In this document: positions 28,481 to 38,960 of the stretch, one piece after another
Numbering within the stretch: position 1 is the stretch's first letter
How the letters are laid out: each line of letters opens with the position of its first letter
Assembly (NCBI RefSeq): GCF_000146185.1
Contig: NC_012778.1
Location: forward strand, 2,032,501-2,096,500
Length of the DNA stretch: 64,000 nt
From: [Eubacterium] eligens ATCC 27750
GTDB taxonomy: Bacteria; Bacillota; Clostridia; Lachnospirales; Lachnospiraceae
Direction: 5' to 3'
The notes under the pieces: model-generated
The model's input: the letters and a program-made list of their open reading frames with translations, nothing else
Told to the model about the DNA's origin: nothing
Database searches by the model: none
Position numbers and translations under genes: made by a program

Positions 28481-29426
28481 CGTCATCTTCCCCTCCTCTC
28501 ATAAGATTTTCCTGTACTCTTCTGTATAATTCCTTCGCTGCATTATATCCCATCATCTTCTGTCTGTGGTTGACCGCTGCTGACTCAACAATTACAGCAA
28601 GATTACGTCCTGGTCTTACCGGTAGCGTATGGCACACAACCTTATTGCCAAGATATTCTATGTATTCTTCCTCAAGTCCAAGTCGGTCATACTCTCTGTC
28701 CTTGTTCCAGTCCTCAAGCTTGATAACCATATCTATTTCCTGAGTTTCCTTAACACTTTCAACACCGAAAAGTGTCTTGACATCAATAATACCAATGCCT
28801 CTAAGCTCTATAAAATACTTGGTAACTCCCGGTGCGCTTCCAACCAGAGTCTCGTCACTGACCTTTCTGATTTCAACCGCATCGTCAGTTACAAGACGAT
28901 GTCCTCTCTTTATAAGTTCAAGCGCGGCCTCGCTCTTACCAATACCAGACTCACCTGTGATAAGTACACCTACACCATATACATCAACTAAAACTCCATG
29001 GATTACGATACATGGTGCAAGCTGAACCTTCAGCCAGCGTATTACTTCTGCTGTAAATGAAGATGTTGCCTGGTCTGTCATAAGAAGAGGTATCTGATAC
29101 TTAACCGCAAGTTCAATAATCTTAGGCTCTGGCTTTATACTCCTGCAGAATATAATACATGGAATATTACTTGACAAAAGCTGCATATATCTTTCATATC
29201 TCTCCTGCTCAGAAAGACTCGCAAGATAAGCATGCTCCACATTACCAATAATCTGTAATCTGTCATTATCAAACTGGTCATAAAAACCTGTAAGCTGCAA
29301 AGCCGGTCTGTTCACATCAGGCAGATTAAGCCAGATTCCTGACACATCTATCTGTGGTGTAAGATTAACAAGATTCATTTTCTGGATAACTTTAGATAAC
29401 TTTACCCTCTCTTTACCATTATTCAT
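28473..29426 (-). CDS. hprK: HPr kinase/phosphorylase
   Basis: A 317-residue protein with the C-terminal kinase domain: HGVLVDVYGVGVLITGESGIGKSEAALELIKRGH contains the catalytic His and the GESGIGKS P-loop, followed by LVTDDAVEI and LRGIGIIDVKTLFG; the HprK signature block LEDWNKDREYDRLGL follows. HprK phosphorylates HPr on Ser46 and so sets CcpA-dependent catabolite repression in Firmicutes. It overlaps the glucokinase start, consistent with one operon from uvrC onward. Confidence 0.96.
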   Translation of the reverse strand: MNNGKERVKLSKVIQKMNLVNLTPQIDVSGIWLNLPDVNRPALQLTGFYDQFDNDRLQIIGNVEHAYLASLSEQERYERYMQLLSSNIPCIIFCRSIKPEPKIIELAVKYQIPLLMTDQATSSFTAEVIRWLKVQLAPCIVIHGVLVDVYGVGVLITGESGIGKSEAALELIKRGHRLVTDDAVEIRKVSDETLVGSAPGVTKYFIELRGIGIIDVKTLFGVESVKETQEIDMVIKLEDWNKDREYDRLGLEEEYIEYLGNKVVCHTLPVRPGRNLAVIVESAAVNHRQKMMGYNAAKELYRRVQENLMRGGEDDDE

Positions 29427-29514
29427 ATATTCTCTGCCTCCAAACTCATATTTACGATTTCATATATCCTAAGTTTATCACAGACAAGCTCTAAATGCTA
29501 TTATAAAAGTATTA

Positions 29515-31353
29515 TCAATGAAAGAATTTGTATATATTCTCTGCCACATTTTCAGTAATACCATCAGCCTTCATAAGCTCATCCACTGATGCCTGCCGTA
29601 TCTTTTCTATATCAAGAAAATGCTTCATAAGTGCCTTTCTTCTTACAGGGCCGATTCCTTCAATCGAATCAAGTACAGAAGATACCTGTGCCTTATCTCT
29701 TAAGCTTCTGTGATAAGTTATTGCAAATCTGTGTGCCTCATCCTGCACCCTTGTAATCAGCTTAAAGCCCTCGCTGTGCTTATCTATCGGTATCTCAATA
29801 TTGTTATAATACAGACCCCTTGTGCTGTGGGTATCATCTTTTACCATACCACACACAGGAATATTAAGTCCCAGTTCCTTAAGTACATCAAGTGCAATAT
29901 TCACCTGGCCGCGTCCGCCATCCATCATAATAAGGTCTGGATATCTCGAAAATCCGTGACTATCCTCGAGTCCTTCCCGCTCACGCATACCCCTTGTAAA
30001 ACGTCTTGTCAGAACCTCACGCATGCTCTTATAATCATCCGGCCCCTTTACTGTTCTTATCCTGAACTTGCGATAATCGTTCTTCTTTGGTTTTCCATCC
30101 TCAAAAACGACCATTGAGCCAACACTTTCAACGCCATTTGTATTAGATATATCGTAAGCCTCTGCTCTGTGAAGTGTCCCAAGTCCAAGCCAGCCGGCAA
30201 TCTCTTTCATAGCTCCTGTTGTCCTGCTCTCCTCACGCTTAATCTTCTCCGCATCCTGTGTAAGAACAAGCTGGGCATTCTTATATGCAAGCTCAACCAT
30301 CTTTTCCTTGTCGCCCTTCTTAGGTGTGACAATACTTACCTTGCGACTCTTTCTTGCACTAAGCCACTGTGCTATTGTATCCGCATCCTCTATCTCGTAC
30401 TGCACCATAATAATATTAGGTATAAATGGAGTTCCGCCGTAATACTGTTTCATAAATTCAGAAATTATGTCGCTCTTAGAGTCACCTTCGGCAACCTTCA
30501 TATGAAAATGATCTCTTCCAAGAAGCTTGCCCTGCCTGATAAAGAACACCTGCACAACTGCGTCCTGACCGTCACTTGCACACGCAATGACATCTCTGTC
30601 ATTAACATCATCTGCTGTAATCTTCTGCTTCTGTGCAACCTGCTTGACACTCATTAACAAGTCTCTGTATCTTGCAGCTTCCTCGTATTCCATCTTCTCA
30701 GACGCTTCCTGCATCTGCGTTGTAAGCCTGTCCATAATCTTCTTGTAATCACCATTTAAGAAAGCTACAACCTCATCAATTCTTCTTCTGTATTCCTCAC
30801 CGCTTACATATCCCTGACATGGTGCATCACACTGTCCGATATGATAATTAAGACACGGCCTGTCCCTGCCCTCATCTTTAGGCAGATTTCTGTTACAGGT
30901 TCTTACCTTATACAGCTTGCATAGAAGTTCAATAGTGTCCTTGACTGCTGCCGCAGAAGTGTAAGGACCGAAATACTTACCTGCTCCATGCTTCATCTTT
31001 CTTGCAAAAAGTACCCTTGGATACTCTTCACCAACGGTAATCTTAATAAAAGGATAACTCTTGTCATCCTTTAGCATGGTATTGTACTTAGGCCTGTGCT
31101 CCTTGATAAGATTGCACTCCAAAACAAGCGCCTCAAGTTCAGAATCTGTGATAATATACTCAAAGTACTGAATATGTGACACCATCTGCACAATCTTGGC
31201 AGACTTATTCCTGTTGCTCTGGAAATACTGTCTTACACGATTCTTTAAAACCTTCGCCTTACCTATATATATTATGTTGTCCCACTTATCATGCATAATA
31301 TAAACTCCCGGTTTTGCCGGGAGTTTCTTAAGCTCTTCTTCTAAATTAAACAT
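29515..31353 (-). CDS. uvrC: Excinuclease ABC subunit C
   Basis: A 612-residue UvrC: N-terminal GIY-YIG nuclease ([21 protein letters not shown]), a Cys cluster ([27 protein letters not shown]), a UVR motif (residues ~200-235, [12 protein letters not shown]), the RNase H-like C-terminal nuclease ([33 protein letters not shown]) and terminal helix-hairpin-helix. It makes both incisions in nucleotide excision repair. Its start overlaps the stop of the transglutaminase gene by 13 bases although the functions are unrelated. Confidence 0.97.
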   Translation of the reverse strand: MFNLEEELKKLPAKPGVYIMHDKWDNIIYIGKAKVLKNRVRQYFQSNRNKSAKIVQMVSHIQYFEYIITDSELEALVLECNLIKEHRPKYNTMLKDDKSYPFIKITVGEEYPRVLFARKMKHGAGKYFGPYTSAAAVKDTIELLCKLYKVRTCNRNLPKDEGRDRPCLNYHIGQCDAPCQGYVSGEEYRRRIDEVVAFLNGDYKKIMDRLTTQMQEASEKMEYEEAARYRDLLMSVKQVAQKQKITADDVNDRDVIACASDGQDAVVQVFFIRQGKLLGRDHFHMKVAEGDSKSDIISEFMKQYYGGTPFIPNIIMVQYEIEDADTIAQWLSARKSRKVSIVTPKKGDKEKMVELAYKNAQLVLTQDAEKIKREESRTTGAMKEIAGWLGLGTLHRAEAYDISNTNGVESVGSMVVFEDGKPKKNDYRKFRIRTVKGPDDYKSMREVLTRRFTRGMREREGLEDSHGFSRYPDLIMMDGGRGQVNIALDVLKELGLNIPVCGMVKDDTHSTRGLYYNNIEIPIDKHSEGFKLITRVQDEAHRFAITYHRSLRDKAQVSSVLDSIEGIGPVRRKALMKHFLDIEKIRQASVDELMKADGITENVAENIYKFFH

Positions 31354-33536
31354 ACTATAAGCTTCTTCAATCCTCTGGCTTTCTTAAGTGCGTATCTTCG
31401 CACCTGTCTTATAGTATTTATTATCCCAGTTATGTCAGCTTTGTCAACACATTTTACATTACCAAATCTGACCGCAAGGATTGTCTGCACTGCTTTCTCA
31501 AGTCCAATTCCCTGTAATTCTTTTTCAGATGCAACAATACCATATATATAATCCTGATAATCCATATCCTCATCTCTTCTGAAACCAGAGAAAGCAAGCA
31601 GTTTCTCAAGATATTCATACATTTTAATCAGTTTTTCACTATCAGCCGCATCACCGTCTAAAAGTCTCTGCCTTGAAACTATCCTGCTGACACATATTAT
31701 AATTAATATAATAACTGCACACATAACAACAGCTATTATTATAAATGCTGCATACATTGTGCCGTTTTGTGAAAATTTCATTGAAATATTCTTTTTATCC
31801 GTTGTACTTTCCTGGATATTTCCATCAATTGATGAATCCACTGTTTCGCGCTCTGTCTCTGTGATATCAGTTTCTGTCTGTTTCTCTGATTCATTCACTC
31901 CACTATTCGTTGAAGGCTCTTTAACTATATCCTCTTCTCCATATCCCGGAGTCGGATCAACTACAGCCCAGCCATATCCATCAATATACACCTCTACCCA
32001 TGCATGTGCTGAATTATCTGACACTTCAAATGTCTGATATTTTTCTTCATCAGTACTATCAAGTAGTCTTGTATCAACAACATATCCTGCACAATACCTT
32101 GTCGGAATTCCGGCACTTCTTAAAATAATTGCAGCTGATGTTGCAAAGTATGTACAGTACCCCTTCTTACTCTCTTTAAGAAAATAATCAACGACACTTC
32201 TTCCCTCCGGAACTTTCCCCGGCTTCATGGTATATTTGTAATTTTTTCTGAGATAACCGACAACATAATTAATATAATCAATCTTATCAGTCATGTCAGA
32301 AAGCTCTATCTTCCCAAATAAATCCTCTACAACCATTCTGTCCTCAGCCGGCACATCAAGATAGGACTGTTTCACAAAATTGTCATACGATTGAAATACA
32401 GCATTTGTCCTATACTTTTTCATCAGTTCTCCCATTTCCTGATATGCTGACAGATTACCATTTTTTATATAAAACTTATACGGACCATCAAATTGCGGAT
32501 GTGCTCCATAATTATCTGTAAAAGATGGTGAATACATTTTAAATCTTCTGGCTAACTGCTGCTCATCTTCATCCAGAGAAATGCTTTTCTGTTTTATAAG
32601 TGCATTGGCAAATTCAAGTGTTGCTGATTCATAAGAATATTCTCTTTCTCTTGTATCCAGCCATCTTGTCCAGTTATTATCTTCATAATCCCTCGCCTTA
32701 AACAGACTTATATATTGTATGTTTCCATTGGCAATAGTAGTATACTTTCCAACAACTTTATCATTATAATATAATTCATCAACCTGACCGACTTTGCCTG
32801 TTCCTACTCCTACAGAAGCCTCCTGCCTCTGCGTCTCATCATCATCCGTACCTGAATTTCCATCAAGATCTATTCCCAGTATGTTATATGCCATATCATT
32901 TACCATGACTCTTGTTTCTTCAAAAAAAGCAATTCTTTTATAATTCGTCTGCGGATAAGCAAAAATCAAAACAAATGCAGCAATAAATGATAATATAATC
33001 ATAAATCTGGCATTATTATTTCGTTTTGTTTTTTTTCCAAGTGCCATTGAATCAAATATAAACAACACACATGCTATTACACTTATTAAATCCGGTACTA
33101 AAGCTGCTGCAATAAATATACCTGGCAATGGCAGTATTATAATAAGCGCAAACAGCATATTAGGGCGTATATTCACTTCCCACGCTGCTAAGACAGCCAT
33201 TATCATAGTTACCAATATTACTGCCGCTGCTATCCCACCGTTTCCAACTACACTATACTCATACTCTGGATCTGATGACATGCTCTGCATAAACAGATTA
33301 ACTATATTTTCAAATCCATCTGTTATATTACTTAAATTAACAACAGAATATAACGCTATTACACCAACACTTCCGCATATTTTAATAATCCGGCTATGCT
33401 TGCCATAATATGAAAACAATATAGTATACAGCACAGAAAAAAGGGCTGACATTACAACAATAAGTCCCAGCCCTGCATATTTATCTGTAACATTAATCAG
33501 GACAGAAGCTGTTCCTCTTGTTCCAAGATATGTCAC
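31341..33536 (-). CDS. Membrane transglutaminase-like protein; 5' end frameshifted
   Basis: The N-terminal ~200 residues hold about six membrane helices, followed by an exported domain with a transglutaminase/protease core: C461 ([10 protein letters not shown]), H511 (SAHAWVEV) and D527 (WAVVDPTPG), the full Cys-His-Asp triad, then a final helix and cytoplasmic tail. Only a GTG without a ribosome site starts this frame. At 33588 an ATG with GAGG upstream begins a frame differing by one base in a run of seven A; with six A it would read MKKAWNIDRNN... straight into this protein. The downstream position after MoxR and DUF58 genes is the usual context for such TgpA/YebA-like proteins. Confidence 0.88.
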   Translation of the reverse strand: MTYLGTRGTASVLINVTDKYAGLGLIVVMSALFSVLYTILFSYYGKHSRIIKICGSVGVIALYSVVNLSNITDGFENIVNLFMQSMSSDPEYEYSVVGNGGIAAAVILVTMIMAVLAAWEVNIRPNMLFALIIILPLPGIFIAAALVPDLISVIACVLFIFDSMALGKKTKRNNNARFMIILSFIAAFVLIFAYPQTNYKRIAFFEETRVMVNDMAYNILGIDLDGNSGTDDDETQRQEASVGVGTGKVGQVDELYYNDKVVGKYTTIANGNIQYISLFKARDYEDNNWTRWLDTREREYSYESATLEFANALIKQKSISLDEDEQQLARRFKMYSPSFTDNYGAHPQFDGPYKFYIKNGNLSAYQEMGELMKKYRTNAVFQSYDNFVKQSYLDVPAEDRMVVEDLFGKIELSDMTDKIDYINYVVGYLRKNYKYTMKPGKVPEGRSVVDYFLKESKKGYCTYFATSAAIILRSAGIPTRYCAGYVVDTRLLDSTDEEKYQTFEVSDNSAHAWVEVYIDGYGWAVVDPTPGYGEEDIVKEPSTNSGVNESEKQTETDITETERETVDSSIDGNIQESTTDKKNISMKFSQNGTMYAAFIIIAVVMCAVIILIIICVSRIVSRQRLLDGDAADSEKLIKMYEYLEKLLAFSGFRRDEDMDYQDYIYGIVASEKELQGIGLEKAVQTILAVRFGNVKCVDKADITGIINTIRQVRRYALKKARGLKKLIVCLI

Positions 33537-33603
33537 AATTATGCGTAATATTAAATTATTCCGGTCTATATTCCATGCTTTTTTTCATCTATATCCTCTG
33601 CAG

Positions 33604-34626
33604 TTATTCGTTTTCCTTGTATGTAATAATTATTGGTTCTGATGAAAGTTCAATTCCATCAAGATCATATAATTTCTGACATGCTTTATATGCCGCACTG
33701 ACACTGCATTTTAGATTCATAATGCCCATAAGTGCTTTCATACAGGTTTCATTGTCATAAAAATTATACCTTACAATATTCCCGGCAGAATTATCCCAGC
33801 CAACATACTCACATATTATTCCCTGTTCAAGATAAGCAATCCCCTGTGAATACGCATCCTGATATATCCGGCTCATGACACTTAGTCTTTTGTCTTTACC
33901 TGTCTCTAATGTATCAACAACCAAAAATACAGTTTTATAAATATTATTATCATATTCCTTTATAATAAAGTCATCCTCAGCCAATATACTGCTCTTTTTC
34001 CAATGAATATAACGCGGGCTGTCTCCTTCCCTGTACTCCCTGAGTTCAGAAACTTCATCACCCGCAGATTTCAAATACAGCACTGCATCATCCATATCTT
34101 CGCTATATCCACCATCAGTCTGTATAATATCTGCCTGTGCATATTCCGGCACAATATAAACCTTGCTTAAACCTGTATATTTTTTCCGCTTATGAAACAA
34201 TCCCAGATAATCACACATATCAATAGACTCAACCCACAAATATATATAGCCACAATAATCCACTGGAATATCTATTACTCCGGCTGACTTTCCCAGACCT
34301 GATTTTATATCAACTGTATAACTAAATTCATCACCTGTGTGATAGTACTTATATTTCACATGAATCTGTCCATTTACAAATGCAAGATTATACTTATTCT
34401 TTTTAATCAGCATCAGATGTACCTTACTGCCTTTTAGCACAACATTATTCTTAATCTGCATGCTTATTCCCATTCCCAATGCAGAAATAAAATATACAAA
34501 CCATGAACATGCAGGAATCACCAGCATTAACACAAGCATTATAAAAATCTGATATTCAACATAAAATATATTAACACCCAATACTATCAGAAGACAGAAA
34601 ATGTATAATATCCTTCTTCTTTTCAT
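33604..34626 (-). CDS. DUF58 membrane protein
   Basis: A 340-residue protein with two adjacent N-terminal membrane helices (~5-22 and ~28-58), a beta-rich domain, and the DUF58 signature LREYREGDSPRYIHWKKSS at ~195-213 that begins a von Willebrand A-like fold (FLVVDTLETG). DUF58 proteins pair with MoxR ATPases and transglutaminase-like membrane proteins; function is not settled but is linked to envelope or protein-complex maturation. The ATG has AAGGAT ~11 bases upstream; it follows the MoxR gene by 14 bases. Confidence 0.9.
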   Translation of the reverse strand: MKRRRILYIFCLLIVLGVNIFYVEYQIFIMLVLMLVIPACSWFVYFISALGMGISMQIKNNVVLKGSKVHLMLIKKNKYNLAFVNGQIHVKYKYYHTGDEFSYTVDIKSGLGKSAGVIDIPVDYCGYIYLWVESIDMCDYLGLFHKRKKYTGLSKVYIVPEYAQADIIQTDGGYSEDMDDAVLYLKSAGDEVSELREYREGDSPRYIHWKKSSILAEDDFIIKEYDNNIYKTVFLVVDTLETGKDKRLSVMSRIYQDAYSQGIAYLEQGIICEYVGWDNSAGNIVRYNFYDNETCMKALMGIMNLKCSVSAAYKACQKLYDLDGIELSSEPIIITYKENE

Positions 34627-34640
34627 ATAATTATTATCCT

Positions 34641-35600
34641 TTATTTCTCCTGCATCTTTGGTACAGGTATCATTCTTAATATATCTGTTATTTCTTTCTT
34701 GGCTGCTTCATTACCTGCTGCCCCGGCAACATTAGTAATAAGTCTGTGCGCAAGTGTCTCAACGGCTATATTCTTAATATCTGATGGCAGAACATATTCA
34801 TTACCTCTTAGAAATGCCTCTGCTTTAGCCATAGAAATAATCGAAATGCTTCCTCTTGGCGATACACCCTGTATTATATTTTCTCTATGCCTTGTCTTGT
34901 CTACAATATTAGCAACATATTCATAAATTGAATCATCTACATATATGTCAGATACTGCTTCCTTAATTGCCTGAATATCGCCATTATCAAGTACACACTC
35001 TGACAATATCTTTCTTTTATCATTCTCAGACCTGCTTTTCATAATTGTAATTTCATCCTCAACTGAAGGATATCCCATAGAAAGTTTTACCATGAATCTG
35101 TCCATCTGCGATTCCGGCAATTTCTGTGTACCTATTGAACCTATCGGATTCTGTGTTGCAATAACCATAAACGGTTCCGGAAGATCATATGTTTCGCCAT
35201 CAACCGTCACCCTGTACTCCTCCATTATCTGTAACAATGCAGATTGTGTCTTTGGTGATGTTCTGTTTATTTCATCAGCAAGAAGCAGGTTGCACATAGC
35301 TGCCCCCTGCTTGAATTCAAATTTTCCTGTCTGTCTGTTATACATTGAAAATCCTGTTATATCTGATGGCATTACATCCGGTGTAAACTGTACTCTGTTG
35401 CATTTAAGTCCTAATGCATTAGCAAATGCATGTGCCATTGTTGTTTTTCCAACTCCGGGAATATCATCTAACAGAACATGTCCTCCCACAATTATTGCCA
35501 TATACACCTTGCATATGACATCATCTTTTCCTATAACTGATTTCCTTACTTCTCTTAAAACAGCTTTAGATTTCTTTAAGTAATAATTATTGTCGTTCAT
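34641..35600 (-). CDS. MoxR-family AAA+ ATPase
   Basis: About 319 residues from ATG 35600 (GGGGGATTAC upstream). Walker A DIPGVGKTTMAHAFA, Walker B LLLADEINRTSPKTQSALLQIMEE, sensor 1 MVIATQNPIGS, arginine finger region LPESQMDRFMVKLSMGYP, and sensor 2 GVSPRGSISI. These are diagnostic of MoxR. Such ATPases act as chaperones for VWA/DUF58 partners, and the next two genes supply DUF58 and transglutaminase proteins. Lies between the sigma-factor partner and the DUF58 gene. Confidence 0.95.
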   Translation of the reverse strand: MNDNNYYLKKSKAVLREVRKSVIGKDDVICKVYMAIIVGGHVLLDDIPGVGKTTMAHAFANALGLKCNRVQFTPDVMPSDITGFSMYNRQTGKFEFKQGAAMCNLLLADEINRTSPKTQSALLQIMEEYRVTVDGETYDLPEPFMVIATQNPIGSIGTQKLPESQMDRFMVKLSMGYPSVEDEITIMKSRSENDKRKILSECVLDNGDIQAIKEAVSDIYVDDSIYEYVANIVDKTRHRENIIQGVSPRGSISIISMAKAEAFLRGNEYVLPSDIKNIAVETLAHRLITNVAGAAGNEAAKKEITDILRMIPVPKMQEK

Positions 35601-35621
35601 GTAATCCCCCAAAAGCTTATT

Positions 35622-36335
35622 TTATTCCTGTATTATGCCTGCGTAACCGTATTTACCATCATCAATATAAACGATAATATTATCTCCTGATAATTCACAT
35701 CTCACAGTAACTTCATCTTTCCAGACCACATCAGTTGCATTAATATATTCTATAAGACTCTGATGTATTAATTCAGCAGCAATTTCATCTGCTCCTTCAA
35801 CTAATTTCCCATCCTTTTTTATCTGATATGGAATATTAATCTTAAATGTCATTCCATTATCACATAAAACATTATCAACTCTTTCCTGATAAGAATATGG
35901 ATCTGAATAGTTTCCATAATAGCTGCTCGTAACTCTGGAGATATTAATCCCTGCTATATCGCCATATATAATCTGCGAAGTGGTATCAGCCTCATTACCT
36001 GCATCAGAACTGCCTGCTTCTCTTGTATATACAGCATCCGGACCATCTGCACTTCCTGTAGCCAGAGGTATCTGGCTTTTTGTTCCTGATGTTTTTTTAT
36101 TGACAACACTGTAATTCTTAACTGCAACAACAAATATCACAATTGCCGCAGCCGTAACTACAAACTGTATCACACGCATAACCGGAATTTTTTCTCTTAC
36201 TGGCTTTAATTCTACTATTTTATTATCTGTATGTATAGTCTTATCCTGTGAATCATTAAACAAATCTGACTTATCCAAAATAATGTCTATCTGGTTTCTA
36301 ATCTTTTCCCTATCTGGATATTTTACTTTACTCAA
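35622..36335 (-). CDS. Single-pass membrane protein, probable partner of the ECF sigma factor
   Basis: A 237-residue protein: ~50 cytoplasmic residues, one membrane helix (VMRVIQFVVTAAAIVIFVVAV), and an exported domain of ~165 residues ending with alternating beta strands (WKDEVTVRCELSGDNIIVYIDDGKYGYAG). It overlaps the sigma gene by 8 bases. By position and topology it could be an anti-sigma factor, but I see no zinc-binding HxxxCxxC motif, so the role is inferred only from linkage. Confidence 0.65.
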   Translation of the reverse strand: MSKVKYPDREKIRNQIDIILDKSDLFNDSQDKTIHTDNKIVELKPVREKIPVMRVIQFVVTAAAIVIFVVAVKNYSVVNKKTSGTKSQIPLATGSADGPDAVYTREAGSSDAGNEADTTSQIIYGDIAGINISRVTSSYYGNYSDPYSYQERVDNVLCDNGMTFKINIPYQIKKDGKLVEGADEIAAELIHQSLIEYINATDVVWKDEVTVRCELSGDNIIVYIDDGKYGYAGIIQE

Positions 36336-36900
36336 GATAATCCCACTCCTTTCTGACTCGTTTAAGCATTGAATAATATCTGCTCTTTACCGTACTAAGT
36401 TCAACCCCCTGACTGGCACTGATTTCCCCAAAAGTATATCCCTCGTACACTTTCAGTCTGAATGTCTCCCATTCACAATTCTTATGATGACCATACATTT
36501 TTTCCATCTCTTCATATGAAAGCTTATCAAGCACACTCGTCTCCGTACCTGCTCTTTCATCTGCTGTTTCTGGTAAAGTATCATCCATAATCTGGGTAAC
36601 AATACTCTCATGATACTGCCTGCTCCTGAAATAATCTGTGACCTTGTTGTCAGCAATTCTTGTAAGCCATGTCTTAAATGAAGCTTTTGCATCATTAAAG
36701 GACCCCAACCCTCTTAATGCCGCAATAAATGTTTCCTGCGTGATATCCATCCCCGTCTCTTCATCTTTAACCTTAATATAAATGTGCTTATATACACATT
36801 TGTAATAACGGCTTACAAGTTCATCTGCCGCTTTTCTGTCATTATTATCAAGGATTCTTTTTATCAGTTCGACATCCTGACCTTTAGACAGCAAACCCAT
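36328..36900 (-). CDS. ECF-type RNA polymerase sigma factor
   Basis: A 190-residue sigma-70 family factor. Region 2 is around DELVSRYYKCVYKHIYIKVKDEETGMDITQETFIAALRGL, with the DxTQETF pattern of ECF sigmas; FKTWLTRIADNKVTDYFRS ends it. Region 4 holds FRLKVYEGYTFGEISASQGVELSTVKSRYYSMLKRVRK. Regions 1.1 and 3 are absent. The gene heads the operon membrane partner-MoxR-DUF58-transglutaminase, which may be its regulon. GGGGGTGAG precedes the ATG. Confidence 0.92.
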   Translation of the reverse strand: MGLLSKGQDVELIKRILDNNDRKAADELVSRYYKCVYKHIYIKVKDEETGMDITQETFIAALRGLGSFNDAKASFKTWLTRIADNKVTDYFRSRQYHESIVTQIMDDTLPETADERAGTETSVLDKLSYEEMEKMYGHHKNCEWETFRLKVYEGYTFGEISASQGVELSTVKSRYYSMLKRVRKEWDYLE

Positions 36901-37001
36901 CTACTCACCCCCGGTTACTATGTATTACAGACTAAAAACAATTATCTTTTGTTCTTTCATTGATATATACGGAACAACTTTTAAAAAGGTTTAAAAAATT
37001 T

Positions 37002-37045
37002 AAAAAAATCCTTTATGCATAAAAATTTCTTACACATAAAGGATT
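37002..37045 (-). terminator. Rho-independent terminator of the coat-like gene
   Basis: On the minus strand the arms AATCCTTTATG and CATAAAGGATT pair over a ~17-base loop and are followed by a run of T (GGATTTTTTT). It lies just past the stop of the ferritin-fold gene. Confidence 0.8.
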
Positions 37046-37077
37046 ATAACATACAAATATTACATTCAGCTTACAAT

Positions 37078-37536
37078 TTAAGCCATTCCATTAACAGTCT
37101 TATATTTATAAAGCATTTCTGCATGATTCTGCTCCTCAATCTGGATATCAGCAAGAATCTTTCTGATGGCTGTATCAGCAAAATTAAACACATTCGTATT
37201 ATACTCTCCCGATACAAGTTTTTCAGAGCCAATACTGTCTGTTGCTAAAAATGCGTCGCTTTCCTTATCATCTGACTTACTCATCACATCATATGTTGCC
37301 TCAGGCTCATACTCTTTTCCCTCACAGTCGTTGCAGTCACATTCAGGAACTTTTCCCTCAAGAATCTGTCCTAATGTGTCATAGTGCTTCTGCTCATTCC
37401 TCTCTAATGTAGAGAACAGCTCCTTTAACACAGGATCTTTAGCATCCTGTCCATACTTCTTGTACTTCTTGATACAGGTCTGCTCCTGAGTCTGTAAATC
37501 CTTAATCGTAGTCTTTTCTTTTTCATTCAATGCCAT
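37078..37536 (-). CDS. CotF-like ferritin-fold spore coat protein
   Basis: A 152-residue helical protein. The N-terminal helix pair (KTTIKDLQTQEQTCIKKYKKYGQDAKDPVLKELF; NEQKHYDTL) and the C-terminal pair (DTAIRKILADIQIEEQNHAEMLYKYK) carry Glu and ExxH patterns of a ferritin-like four-helix bundle. A Cys-rich CDCNDCEG loop lies between. Proteins of this pattern are commonly called spore coat proteins in Clostridia. Its ribosome site GGAGGCTTTTTATT is part of a hairpin after the alcohol dehydrogenase gene. Confidence 0.75.
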   Translation of the reverse strand: MALNEKEKTTIKDLQTQEQTCIKKYKKYGQDAKDPVLKELFSTLERNEQKHYDTLGQILEGKVPECDCNDCEGKEYEPEATYDVMSKSDDKESDAFLATDSIGSEKLVSGEYNTNVFNFADTAIRKILADIQIEEQNHAEMLYKYKTVNGMA

Positions 37537-37542
37537 AATAAA

Positions 37543-37587
37543 AAGCCTCCTGATAATTAATACAACCGTATTATTACCAGAAGGCTT
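37543..37587 (-). terminator. Hairpin after alcohol dehydrogenase that contains the next gene's ribosome site
   Basis: On the minus strand AAGGCTTCTGGTAATAATAC pairs with GTATTAATTATCAGGAGGCTT (a few mismatches) and is followed by TTTTTATT. It can act as terminator of the dehydrogenase gene, and its 3' arm is also the GGAGG site for the coat-like protein. Confidence 0.65.
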
Positions 37588-37611
37588 AACATTTATTCTT
37601 ATATGTAATTA

Positions 37612-38823
37612 TTAGAAGTCAACTTCTGTATCATAGTAGCAGCATGTAAGAAGCTTCTCCATCTCTTCCTGACTTGGCTGACGTGGATTAGAACCTGTAC
37701 ATGCATCAAGGATAGCATTGGCTGCGATGTCGTGTAACTTAGCCTTGAATTCTTCCTCTGATACAAATCCTGTCTCTGCTGGGAGACCACCCTCACCATA
37801 ATTCTTGATGCAGTGAGGAATATTAAGTTCATCATTCATCTTTCTTAACATAGCGATAAGATTGTCAATCTTCTCATCCTGTGTATTGCCACCAAGATGT
37901 AAGAAATCAGCGATAAATGCATATCTCTTAGCTGCTGTCTCATCCTTGGCATTGAACTTGATAACCTTAGGAAGATACATAGCATTAGCTGCACCATGGA
38001 TAATATGTCCACCTTTAAATGCTGCACCTGTCTTATGTGCCATTGAATGAACGATACCAAGTAATGCATTAGAGAATGCCATACCTGCAAGACATTGTGC
38101 GTTGTGCATTGAATCTCTTGCTGCCATATCTCCGTTGTATGATTTAACGAGATTAGCCTGAATCATCTCCATAGCATGAAGTGCCAGTGGATCTGTGTAA
38201 TCACAGTTAGCAGTTGATACATAAGCCTCAATTGCATGTGTCATGGCGTCCATACCTGTATGTGCTACAAGCTTAACCGGCATAGTCTCTGCAAGCTCAG
38301 GATCAACAATAGCAACATCAGGAGTAATCTCGAAATCTGCTATAGGATACTTAATACCTTTCTCATAATCTGTAATAATAGAGAATGCTGTTACCTCTGT
38401 AGCTGTTCCTGATGTAGATGAAACTGCACAGAAATGAGCTTTCTTACGAAGCTTAGGAAGACCGAATACCTTGCACATATCTTCAAATGTTGTATCAGGA
38501 TATTCATACTTAATCCACATTGCCTTAGCAGCATCAATAGGAGAACCTCCGCCGATAGCAACAATCCAGTCTGGCTCAAACTCTGTCATAACAGCAGCGC
38601 CCTTCATAACAGTCTCAACTGATGGATCAGACTCGATACCCTCGAAAAGCTTAACTTCCATTCCTGCTTCCTTGAGGTAATCCTCTGCTTTCTGAAGGAA
38701 ACCGTTACGCTTCATAGATCCGCCACCAACGCAGATGATAGCTTTCTTTCCTTCAAGTGTCTTGAGGGCTTCCAAAGAACCCTTTCCATGATACAAATCT
38801 CTTGGTAAAGTAAATCGAACCAT
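37612..38823 (-). CDS. Iron-containing alcohol dehydrogenase
   Basis: About 403 residues from ATG 38823 (GGAGG 7 bases before). Type III Fe-ADH: NAD-site GGGSPIDAAKAMW near residue 95, metal ligands in GMDAMTHAIEAYVS and HSMAHKTGAAF...HIIHGAAN, giving one Asp and three His. The FTLPRDLYHGKGSLEAL start and the FEGIESDPSVETV strand match the butanol/lactaldehyde dehydrogenase-like branch of clostridia. Likely reduces an aldehyde to an alcohol to dispose of NADH during fermentation; substrate undetermined. Confidence 0.93.
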   Translation of the reverse strand: MVRFTLPRDLYHGKGSLEALKTLEGKKAIICVGGGSMKRNGFLQKAEDYLKEAGMEVKLFEGIESDPSVETVMKGAAVMTEFEPDWIVAIGGGSPIDAAKAMWIKYEYPDTTFEDMCKVFGLPKLRKKAHFCAVSSTSGTATEVTAFSIITDYEKGIKYPIADFEITPDVAIVDPELAETMPVKLVAHTGMDAMTHAIEAYVSTANCDYTDPLALHAMEMIQANLVKSYNGDMAARDSMHNAQCLAGMAFSNALLGIVHSMAHKTGAAFKGGHIIHGAANAMYLPKVIKFNAKDETAAKRYAFIADFLHLGGNTQDEKIDNLIAMLRKMNDELNIPHCIKNYGEGGLPAETGFVSEEEFKAKLHDIAANAILDACTGSNPRQPSQEEMEKLLTCCYYDTEVDF

Positions 38824-38882
38824 AATAAAACCTCCGTACATAAATATTTGATTGTTAAATTATAAACAAACCCTATGCTTTT

Positions 38883-38911
38883 ATTATATGCTTGCCCGTA
38901 TAATAATTCAA
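38883..38911 (-). promoter_or_regulatory. Predicted sigma-A promoter of the alcohol dehydrogenase gene
   Basis: Minus-strand TTGAAT and TATAAT with a 17-base spacer, ~60 bases upstream of the ATG at 38823; the leader between contains AT-rich sequence only. Confidence 0.6.
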
Positions 38912-38960
38912 GTAAATTTTATTATAATTTTTTGTAAATATTCCATGAACAATTATATTT

